6,159 nucleotides of DNA, taken from assembly GCA_021199975.1 (NCBI GenBank), contig JAJQHF010000001.1, forward strand, positions 1-6,159, written 5' to 3'. The notes under the pieces are model-generated. The model was not told the DNA's origin and searched no databases. It saw nothing but the letters and a program-made list of their open reading frames with translations. The stretch is from Candidatus Gastranaerophilales bacterium. Its GTDB lineage: Bacteria; Cyanobacteriota; Vampirovibrionia; Gastranaerophilales; Gastranaerophilaceae. Shown here in pieces: positions 1-6,159 of the stretch. How positions within the stretch are numbered: the stretch's first letter is position 1; each line of letters opens with the position of its first letter. The position numbers and the translations under genes are program-made.

Positions 1-3000
1 ATATTAAATCTTGAATCATTTAAAAATCCGAATAAATGAAGTCCTATAACTTCATCTTTTGCATTTAGTTTAATATTTTTTATCAATATATCAAACAACG
101 GAATATCTATATTTTCACAATTTATTTCACCTGTTAATTCAGGAATTTTTTGTAATTTATTGAATTTATATTTTAAATCGCAGTTAAATGTGCCCTGTTT
201 AAAAAATGAATTATTCAATAACATGTTTAAAATCTTTGCAGAGAGATTTTTATATGTTTTTATGCTGATTTCTTCAAGCTCTGCTAAATTATCTTCATTA
301 ATTTTTAATATTCCGTTAATTGTAGCAAATAAAATCGGGTAAACCGTATTATTTTGAGAGGAAACATATTTAACATAATCCAATTTTTTTATTACGATTT
401 CGTTTTTATTTATATTTATTTTTCCGTTAAATTCACGTTTATCTGTTATTTCCCCAAGGCTTGCCCCGTTTGTTATGACATCAGCTTCAGGATTTAATGT
501 TAATTTAGGTTCTATATATAAATTATTTTTATTTCCGTTAAATTCAGATGATAAATTTATATCTCCCGTAAGTACAAGACGTTTAGATATTTCTTCGGGC
601 AGATAATTTTTTACAAAATCGTTTGTTACTTTTGATGTGAAATATCCTTTAAAATTTGGGTTTTTATATATATTTTCTGCGCTTATATTTCCGAAAAACG
701 GCATTTCTGCTATTTTTGCCGAAACATTATCTATTAAAACAGAGTCATTATTAAACTTAATATTAAAATCATCAAATATAAACGGTGTATTTGTTTTAAT
801 ATGGCGAAATTCAGGTTTAACAAAGCGGATATTACCCTTTAATTTGTTTTTATCTATTGCAGTGTCAATATTTGCTATCCCTTTACAGCTGTCAAATTGA
901 GCAAGTATATTCTCAATTTCATCAGGTACTATATTTGTTTGTTTTAAGTTATTTATATTTTTAAGATTAAAATTGTCAGTTTTAATTGTTAAATTATATA
1001 TAGGATTTAATGTATCTATCTTCTTTACATCCCCGTTTACTGTTAAATTTGAATCAAATAAACCGGCAATAACATTTTCAACTTTTACATTAGCTTTATC
1101 CATAATAATTTTTCCGCTTTTAGCTTTTAAAGCGCTGTTTGTTTCGTCATTGATAAAATTCATAACCGCATAAGCTTTATCAGTTAGAAAATCTATAGAT
1201 TTAGCTTTATATTTAAAGTACAAATCATGTTTGGAGGCTATATTATACAAAAATGATAAATCAGGATAATTTTGAGGATACAAGTAAGATTGGGTTAAAA
1301 ATTTAATTGTATCTTTAAGATTAACGGATTTCCCCGTAATAGTTATATTAACGTCGGGAATTTTTGTTTTTAAATCCGTAATAATATTCCCTCCGATTGT
1401 AATGGGAGAAGTTCCTGAAATACCTTCTATGTCGTGAATATCAACGGTTGATTCCGTAAACTCAACCAATCCTTTTATTTTTTCAACAGGTATTTTAAAT
1501 CCTTCTATATAGCAGGAATTACCGAGCAAAGATAAGAACCCGTTAACTTTCATATCTTCAAAAGCTTCCTCCGGCGGAAGGGGCGGCTGTCCGTATTCAA
1601 CCGGAACTATTTTAGCCTTTATATTTACGAATATTTTAGATAAACCGTCAGCATCAGTAATAAGCGCAATACCGTCTTTTACGTCTTTCAGCAGTTCGCT
1701 TTTATTTATAAGTTCCAGCAAGTCTTTTGCTTCCGCTTTATCAGAACTAATATTAAAGTTTAAATCTTTATTAATTCTGACATTTCCTTCTACTGTAAGC
1801 GGATTATCTTTTACAAATGCTCTTTCTGATTTAAAAGAAACAACATCTTCTTTAAAATCAAGTCTGCCTTTTCCGTTTAAAATTTCGCCAAATAATCCGT
1901 TATAAGTTAAATACGCTTTATCAAAGGAGCTGTATCCGTTAATATTTATGAAATCGGGAGAACCTTGAATATTAACATCAATAATACCTTTTCCGGATTT
2001 TATATTCATATCCGGGATAGGCCCGATTTGGAAATTAAAAACTTTACTTACAGGTACAACTATTTTTTGAGCTAAGGGGAAATCTATATTATTTGTTGTT
2101 TTAATTGTTACATTATTAATCCCGTCCCTGTACATGTAGACATATCCGTTAATTTTTGCATTTTGATTATCAAAAAAATCAATTAGAATATCCATATTTA
2201 AAATACGTTTGTCAAAAGTAATATCAACACTTCCGTTATGCAGCGGATGAATTGATTTATCTAAAGTCTTTATATTTTTTGCCTTGACATATCCAGTAAC
2301 ATCAGGCTGAGGAATTTTGCCGTTTATATTTACTTTCCCCTCTATATCACCGTAAACACCATATCTTTTAACTTTTTGTATTATCATATTTTGCGGTACT
2401 AAATTCGGAGGTAAAATTGATAATATATTTTCCGCTCTTGAATTTTCAACTTCTGCGTTAATATTTAAAACGGGGGTACTTTCAAAATTTATTGAACCGT
2501 CACTTTTAATATTTACATTGTCTGCTTTAAAATTGAAGGATTTAAAGTTAACAGTATTGTCATACAATTCAACATTTGCATCAATCTTGTTTTCACCGTT
2601 TGCATTGATGTAATTTCCCCAATCTTTTTTATTAAAAATTAAATTTTTAAACTTTGTGTTTAAAATTACATTAATCTTATTATCATCTGATTTATCGGCA
2701 GATATTTGTATAAAGTCAATAAACCCTTCAAAGTCACTGATATCTTTGTTGATATAGCTTTGGATAAAAGGTAAAAAGGGTTTAAGGTTTATATTGTATA
2801 AAATACAGCTTCCTGAAAAGAAATCGGAATTAAAATTACTCTTAACAGGATATTTTGTTTTCATATTAATATCAAAATCACTTATATTGTCATTTGATTT
2901 AATTTGACCTTTTGTCAAAATATCAAGTACAGATTTTTTGCTGCTTTTAATCTTTAGCGGAGAGCCTGTTATTTCAATATATTGGTTTAATATTTCATCG

Positions 3001-3485
3001 TTTGATTTTATGTTATATTCGTTAATATTTAAAGCGGATTTTTTATAATCTATTTTAAAAGAAGTTTTTTTACTATCCGGAAATAATTTTTCAATATTAA
3101 ATTTTCCATCTTTATCCCTGATTATATTTACATTTACAACACCCGCATCAAGCTGTTTAAATCTGATTTTTTTACTTATAATGGGAAGTATATAAATATC
3201 CGCATTAATATAATCGGAATTAAAAAAAGATACATTATTTTCTTTATCTTTTATATGCAAATTATTAAGTTTTATTGTAATGTTTGGGTTTATATGAGTT
3301 TTAAATTCAACTGAAGAAAAATTAATATCCGTATTTGTATTTTCATTAAGTATTTTTTTTACAAAATTTTTACCGGCAAGTTCATTAAGTATTTTTGGCA
3401 TGGCAAACAGATATATACATTCAAATATTGAAATAGAGATAAATAAATTGAATAATAACTTTATATAATTATTTTTTATATGCAT
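1..3485 (-). CDS. AsmA/TamB-like envelope protein, C-terminus beyond the window
   Basis: A single uninterrupted lower-strand frame gives 1,161 codons without reaching a stop. The ATG at 3485-3483 is chosen because an in-frame TAA lies just upstream (3506-3504); the next in-frame ATG, residue 29, would remove the membrane segment. Residues about 9-28 form one hydrophobic helix after a short basic start, as in inner-membrane-anchored AsmA-family proteins. Next comes an AsmA-like N-terminal region with the signature RDKDGKFNIEKL near residues 123-134. The rest is Asn/Lys/Ile-rich with alternating polar and hydrophobic residues and many Asn-Gly turns (INGY, VNGF, FNGK), as expected of a long beta-repeat, periplasm-spanning protein. 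A likely helical stretch (about 584-610) and a proline-rich linker (about 628-638, VPVEYGQPPLPPEE) interrupt it near the middle. Family knowledge: such proteins are implicated in lipid transport between membranes or outer-membrane assembly. The exact subfamily (AsmA, TamB, YhdP or DUF748-like) cannot be decided without the C-terminus. No strong Shine-Dalgarno precedes the start. Confidence 0.75.
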   Translation of the reverse strand, partial: MHIKNNYIKLLFNLFISISIFECIYLFAMPKILNELAGKNFVKKILNENTNTDINFSSVEFKTHINPNITIKLNNLHIKDKENNVSFFNSDYINADIYILPIISKKIRFKQLDAGVVNVNIIRDKDGKFNIEKLFPDSKKTSFKIDYKKSALNINEYNIKSNDEILNQYIEITGSPLKIKSSKKSVLDILTKGQIKSNDNISDFDINMKTKYPVKSNFNSDFFSGSCILYNINLKPFLPFIQSYINKDISDFEGFIDFIQISADKSDDNKINVILNTKFKNLIFNKKDWGNYINANGENKIDANVELYDNTVNFKSFNFKADNVNIKSDGSINFESTPVLNINAEVENSRAENILSILPPNLVPQNMIIQKVKRYGVYGDIEGKVNINGKIPQPDVTGYVKAKNIKTLDKSIHPLHNGSVDITFDKRILNMDILIDFFDNQNAKINGYVYMYRDGINNVTIKTTNNIDFPLAQKIVVPVSKVFNFQIGPIPDMNIKSGKGIIDVNIQGSPDFININGYSSFDKAYLTYNGLFGEILNGKGRLDFKEDVVSFKSERAFVKDNPLTVEGNVRINKDLNFNISSDKAEAKDLLELINKSELLKDVKDGIALITDADGLSKIFVNIKAKIVPVEYGQPPLPPEEAFEDMKVNGFLSLLGNSCYIEGFKIPVEKIKGLVEFTESTVDIHDIEGISGTSPITIGGNIITDLKTKIPDVNITITGKSVNLKDTIKFLTQSYLYPQNYPDLSFLYNIASKHDLYFKYKAKSIDFLTDKAYAVMNFINDETNSALKAKSGKIIMDKANVKVENVIAGLFDSNLTVNGDVKKIDTLNPIYNLTIKTDNFNLKNINNLKQTNIVPDEIENILAQFDSCKGIANIDTAIDKNKLKGNIRFVKPEFRHIKTNTPFIFDDFNIKFNNDSVLIDNVSAKIAEMPFFGNISAENIYKNPNFKGYFTSKVTNDFVKNYLPEEISKRLVLTGDINLSSEFNGNKNNLYIEPKLTLNPEADVITNGASLGEITDKREFNGKININKNEIVIKKLDYVKYVSSQNNTVYPILFATINGILKINEDNLAELEEISIKTYKNLSAKILNMLLNNSFFKQGTFNCDLKYKFNKLQKIPELTGEINCENIDIPLFDILIKNIKLNAKDEVIGLHLFGFLNDSRFN

Positions 3486-3517
3486 ATTAAAACATTTACC
3501 GTGTTAGTATTAAAAGC

Positions 3518-3562
3518 AGGCGAAAATCTGCCGAGAATAACCTTCAATCTAAATATCCGCCT
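3518..3562 (-). promoter_or_regulatory. Possible stem-loop in the 5' leader of the AsmA-like gene
   Basis: In the lower-strand transcript, AGGCGGAUAUUU (3562-3551) can pair with AGAUUUUCGCCU (3529-3518). This forms a 12-position stem with one U-U mismatch, two G-U pairs and a GC-rich base, closing a 21 nt loop. It would begin only a few bases from the predicted transcript start. Only a short run of four U follows, so it is a poor terminator. It could be a 5' stabilising hairpin or a regulatory leader. No known riboswitch class was recognised. Confidence 0.3.
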
Positions 3563-3572
3563 ATTATTATAA

Positions 3573-3601
3573 ATTATATTATCCACAAGTTAAAAGTTCA
3601 A
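3573..3601 (-). promoter_or_regulatory. Sigma70-type promoter of the AsmA-like gene
   Basis: On the lower strand a TTGAAC -35 element (3601-3596) is followed by exactly 17 bp and a perfect TATAAT -10 element (3578-3573). Transcription would start near 3566, giving a leader of about 80 nt before the ATG at 3485. This is the best promoter match in the intergenic region and points towards the lower-strand gene. AT-rich DNA produces -10 matches easily, but the combined spacing and -35 match make this one credible. Confidence 0.6.
3579..3587 (+). promoter_or_regulatory. Consensus DnaA box (TTATCCACA)
   Basis: The nonamer TTATCCACA is identical to the strong DnaA-binding consensus. It lies wholly within the 17 bp spacer of the lower-strand promoter and directly abuts the -10 element, so a bound DnaA protein would occlude RNA polymerase there. 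The match is direct sequence evidence; the regulatory role is inference. It is a single box with no cluster around it, so it does not mark a replication origin. Confidence 0.4.
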
Positions 3602-3615
3602 ATATGTAATGAATT

Positions 3616-3643
3616 TTGCAAAAAACGCTTATTGTTGTAAAAT
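3616..3643 (+). promoter_or_regulatory. Candidate promoter of pgpH-ybeY
   Basis: TTGCAA (3616-3621), a 16 bp spacer and TAAAAT (3638-3643) form a moderate sigma70-like match facing pgpH, with an expected start near 3650 and a leader of about 30 nt. A better -35 hexamer, TTGACA at 3647-3652, has no suitable -10 at the right distance before the start codon. The -35 overlaps the 10 bp palindrome TTTTGCAAAA (3614-3623). In AT-rich DNA this call is tentative. Confidence 0.35.
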
Positions 3644-3681
3644 TATTTGACAATGTAATAAATAAATAGAGTGCAAGAAAA

Positions 3682-5805
3682 ATGAAAAAAACAGATATAA
3701 GTAAAAAAATAGCCGGCTTAAAATCACCTGATTTTTTGGTAAATTGTGCATTAGTAATACTTTTTACAATTGTTTTTACGGGAATTTTAGTTTCTAAATA
3801 CTTCTTTTTTCAAACTATAGTAGGCTCAGATAATACAAGTAAAATAGCAGTTATTGCGCCAAAAGATATAGAAGTAACCGATACAATCAAAACCGAAAAA
3901 AGAAAAAGAGAGGTAGCTCAAAAAGTCAGTCTTGTTTACTCAACTGCCGATGATGTTTATATAAAAAATAATTTAAATGAAATTATAGAAGAAGTAAAAT
4001 CAATAAGAGCAAATGACGGAACGGAAAAGGACAAACAGCGGAATATGGAAGTTTTGCTGGATATTTCCGATTCTTATATAAAAACATTCGTTATCTCTTA
4101 TTTGTTAAATGCGGACGATGAACTTTTAGAAAAAGTTTTTAATTCTTCAGAAAAAACGTTGGCGGCTGTTTTAGAAGAAGGTATCACGGAAAAGGATTTT
4201 GAGGAAAATACACTTTCTAAAATCATAAGAAGAAATATTGAAACAAGTACTACAAATAGTCAAATAAAGGTAATTACAGCACTTTTAGAGCAGGTTATTG
4301 TTCCTAATATGATAGTTGATGAAGAAGCCACGGAACTTGCAAGAAAAAATGCACGTGATTCGGTTGCACCTATAAAAGTAATGTTTGCGAAAGGCGATGT
4401 AATCGTAAATGTAGGTGAACCTGTAACTCAAGTTAAGAAGGAAGCACTTACAAAAGCCGGATATAATATTTTAAGAATTAATTATATAGGAATACTCGGG
4501 ATTTTATGCCTTGTAGCAATAGGTATTTTTTCGGTAGTTTCTTACTTAAAGTCATTTGAACCCAAATTTATGCACAGGCGCTATATGGCTATTATAGCGG
4601 CATTGTCAATCTTTATAGCCGGACTTTCAGTGCTTCTTCCCGCAAATTGGTCTGTTTTTGTACTGCCGTTTCCGTTCTTTACCATTATATTGTCAGTATT
4701 TTTAAACCCGAGAAGCTCTTTTTTTATAACTGTAACGCTTCTTACAATTATAACTTTATCTTTACAATTTTCAGCTCTGGCAATGTCTGTTTTTATTTTA
4801 TCCGTTATTGTTTCAACTATTGGCATGACTACAATAAAATACTCAAGAAGATTTGATTTAATAAAGGTCGGAATTTATACTTCTTCAGCTATGTCATTAA
4901 TTATATTATGCGTATATTATGATTTAGGATTTGTAAGTTTAAGCAGAGATATCGGCGCAGGTATTTTAAACGGATTTGTTTCAGGTATATTTGCATTGGG
5001 AATGATTCCTATTTTTGAAAATACTTTTAAAGTTATAACAATGTTTGGTTTGGTAGAATTGGGAGATTATAATCAGCCTCTTCTTAAAAAGCTGCATGAA
5101 GCGGCGCCGGGTACTTTTGAACATAGTTTAAGAGTATCTAATTTAAGTGAATCAGCAGCGGAAGCCATAGGCGCAGACCCAATATTGGCAAGAGTAGGCG
5201 CTCTATACCATGATGTCGGTAAAATCGTAAGACCCCTCTTCTTTGTTGAAAACCAAACCTACAGCGGAATAGAAAATCCCCACGAAAAATTAACTCCCCG
5301 CTCAAGCAAAATGGTTATTACTTCACATACAAAAGACGGTATTGCACTTGCAAAAGAATATCATATTCCGGAAATTATTCAGGATTTTATAATCCAACAT
5401 CACGGAGATTCTTTAGCAAGTTATTTTTATAATCAAGCAGTAGCTCAAGAAGGAGCAGAAAACGTTAAAGAGGAGCAATTCAGATACACAGGTCCTAAAC
5501 CAAATACAAAAGAAACTGCAATATTAATGATTGCCGATGCGGTTGAATCAGCTTCAAGAACTTTAAAAGACCATTCTCAGGAGGAACTTGACACTTTAAT
5601 TAACAAAATCATTCAGGACAGGTTAAATGATAATCAATTATCGGAAAGTCCGTTGACATTAAAAGATATTAAAGTTATAGCATCAACTCTTTCCAGAGTT
5701 TTAAGAAGTGTCTTTCATAAAAGAATTAAATATCAGGAAGCTATTGAAGATATACAAAATAAAGAAAAAGAAAAACAAAAACAGGAAAAAGATGAGCAAA
5801 ACTAA
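3682..5805 (+). CDS. pgpH: PgpH/YqfF-type 7TM-HD cyclic di-AMP phosphodiesterase
   Basis: This 707-residue protein has the full family architecture. An N-terminal membrane helix (about 18-38) is followed by an extracytoplasmic 7TMR-HDED region (about 45-265), a multi-helix membrane block (about 268-455), and a cytoplasmic HD domain (about 463-650). A charged Lys/Glu/Gln tail ends the protein. All expected metal ligands of the HD domain are visible: H481 in GTFEHS, H510-D511 in LYHDVGK, H549 in TSHTKDG, H573-H574 in QHHGDS and D619 in ADAVES. The flanking family motifs VELGDYNQPLLKKL, PLFFVENQ and ENPHEKLTP are also present, so the enzyme looks intact. Known family members hydrolyse c-di-AMP to pApA at the inner face of the membrane, with the external domain thought to sense a signal. 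c-di-AMP as substrate is inferred from family; other cyclic dinucleotides are less likely. The start at 3682 precedes the first helix and has only a weak ribosome site. It is the first gene of its unit; phoH, often upstream in Firmicutes, is not there. Confidence 0.93.
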   Translation: MKKTDISKKIAGLKSPDFLVNCALVILFTIVFTGILVSKYFFFQTIVGSDNTSKIAVIAPKDIEVTDTIKTEKRKREVAQKVSLVYSTADDVYIKNNLNEIIEEVKSIRANDGTEKDKQRNMEVLLDISDSYIKTFVISYLLNADDELLEKVFNSSEKTLAAVLEEGITEKDFEENTLSKIIRRNIETSTTNSQIKVITALLEQVIVPNMIVDEEATELARKNARDSVAPIKVMFAKGDVIVNVGEPVTQVKKEALTKAGYNILRINYIGILGILCLVAIGIFSVVSYLKSFEPKFMHRRYMAIIAALSIFIAGLSVLLPANWSVFVLPFPFFTIILSVFLNPRSSFFITVTLLTIITLSLQFSALAMSVFILSVIVSTIGMTTIKYSRRFDLIKVGIYTSSAMSLIILCVYYDLGFVSLSRDIGAGILNGFVSGIFALGMIPIFENTFKVITMFGLVELGDYNQPLLKKLHEAAPGTFEHSLRVSNLSESAAEAIGADPILARVGALYHDVGKIVRPLFFVENQTYSGIENPHEKLTPRSSKMVITSHTKDGIALAKEYHIPEIIQDFIIQHHGDSLASYFYNQAVAQEGAENVKEEQFRYTGPKPNTKETAILMIADAVESASRTLKDHSQEELDTLINKIIQDRLNDNQLSESPLTLKDIKVIASTLSRVLRSVFHKRIKYQEAIEDIQNKEKEKQKQEKDEQN
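5783..5786 (+). promoter_or_regulatory. Ribosome binding site of ybeY inside pgpH
   Basis: AGGA lies 5 bp before the ATG at 5792, within the last codons of pgpH. It supports this start for ybeY and, with the overlapping stop codon of pgpH, suggests translational coupling. It is the clearest Shine-Dalgarno-like site of the three genes. Confidence 0.5.
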
Positions 5806-6159
5806 TATTTTTATTGAAAATGCTTATGAAAACTTTAATATTGATGAAGTTGAAGTGCAGAAAAATGTATCGTCTATGGCTGAATATATTTTAAATAATA
5901 AAGAGATAACTTCAAAATCCTTTATTAATAACTATAAATATGATACCTTAACATTTGATATAGTGCTTACAAATAATGAAGAAATTCACAGAATTAATAA
6001 AGAATACAGAAATAAAGATGTTCCGACGGACGTTATAACCTTCGCAATCTTTGCGGATTCAGAGGAAAATGAAAGATATATTATCGATGGTGATATTGTT
6101 TTAGGTGAAATTATTGTATCTTTAGATAAAATTAAAGAGCAGTCAATTGAGAATAATAT
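5792..6159 (+). CDS. ybeY: Endoribonuclease YbeY, 3' end beyond the window
   Basis: The visible 122 residues carry the YbeY N-terminal signature. N69-K-E-Y-R73-N-K-D-V-P78-T-D-V-I-T-F matches the family's NxxYRxKDxPTDVLSF, including the conserved arginine, and L104-G-E-I-I-V-S110 matches the LGDIVIS strand that precedes the active site. The zinc-binding H-x3-H-x5-H motif lies beyond the right edge, so catalytic completeness cannot be judged. The family usually has about 150-180 residues, so roughly 30-60 are missing. YbeY is a cytoplasmic metal-dependent RNase active in rRNA 3'-end maturation and ribosome quality control. The N-terminus before the signature is about 10-15 residues longer than in E. 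coli. The gene overlaps the end of pgpH by 14 nt in another frame, so the two are almost certainly co-transcribed; pgpH-ybeY is a known gene order. Confidence 0.92.
   Translation, partial: MSKTNIFIENAYENFNIDEVEVQKNVSSMAEYILNNKEITSKSFINNYKYDTLTFDIVLTNNEEIHRINKEYRNKDVPTDVITFAIFADSEENERYIIDGDIVLGEIIVSLDKIKEQSIENN

Noticed and set aside
160..1173. Three short upper-strand open frames (160-342, 637-900, 973-1173)
   Set aside because: They lie antisense to the long AsmA-like coding frame, which is open throughout, and resemble no family; their hydrophobic look comes from reading AT-rich antisense codons.
1565..1580. Near-palindrome CTTCCTCCGGCGGAAG
   Set aside because: It falls in the proline-codon-rich linker of the AsmA-like gene and is explained by CCG/GAG codons; no terminator U-run follows on either strand.
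3486..3681. Replication origin in the AT-rich intergenic region
   Set aside because: Only one DnaA box, no box cluster, no iterons, and no dnaA, dnaN or similar gene next to it.
4568..4576. A second DnaA-box-like nonamer (TTATGCACA)
   Set aside because: It fits the relaxed consensus but lies inside pgpH coding sequence away from any promoter; treated as chance.
4581..4856. Short frames on both strands inside pgpH (4581-4826 minus, 4647-4856 plus)
   Set aside because: They overlap the membrane block of a clearly real gene, with no ribosome site or recognisable product.
5758..5805. Programmed frameshift from the A-rich end of pgpH into ybeY
   Set aside because: ybeY is in the +1 frame relative to pgpH, so ordinary -1 slippage on A runs would not enter it, and ybeY has its own ATG and AGGA site.

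Overview
The window is AT-rich throughout, including at third codon positions. It holds two divergent transcription units separated by a 196 bp spacer. The lower strand carries one very long open frame (start codon 3485-3483, running off the left edge) that reads as an AsmA/TamB-type, membrane-anchored envelope protein. The upper strand carries a complete membrane HD-domain phosphodiesterase of the PgpH/YqfF (7TM-HD) family at 3682-5805. It is followed, with a 14 nt overlap, by the first 122 codons of ybeY (5792 to the right edge).

Organism: an AsmA/TamB-like protein implies a two-membrane (diderm) cell. PgpH implies cyclic di-AMP signalling, which is typical of Firmicutes, Cyanobacteria and their relatives, Fusobacteria and some Bacteroidetes. 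pgpH followed by ybeY is a known order in Firmicutes and Cyanobacteria. A low-GC diderm such as a non-photosynthetic cyanobacterial relative (Gastranaerophilales/Melainabacteria), a fusobacterium or a similar lineage fits. This is inference: nothing in the window fixes the taxon. The standard genetic code is consistent with all three genes.

Layout: 1-3485 (-) AsmA-like protein with its C-terminus missing. 3486-3681 divergent control region, with a good sigma70-type promoter for the lower-strand gene (TTGAAC, 17 bp, TATAAT), a weaker promoter candidate for pgpH, a perfect consensus DnaA box lying directly against the lower-strand -10, and a possible stem-loop in the lower-strand leader. 3682-5805 (+) pgpH. 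5792-6159 (+) ybeY, 3' end missing.

How the genes may work together: PgpH hydrolyses c-di-AMP, which controls turgor, potassium uptake and cell-wall homeostasis. YbeY is a ribosome-associated endoribonuclease for rRNA maturation and ribosome quality control. The AsmA-like protein probably helps move lipid across, or maintain, the outer envelope. Only the pgpH-ybeY pair is clearly co-transcribed. The link to the AsmA-like gene is limited to the shared promoter region. No mobile element, CRISPR array, RNA gene or clearly new system was seen. The least expected signals are in the intergenic region.
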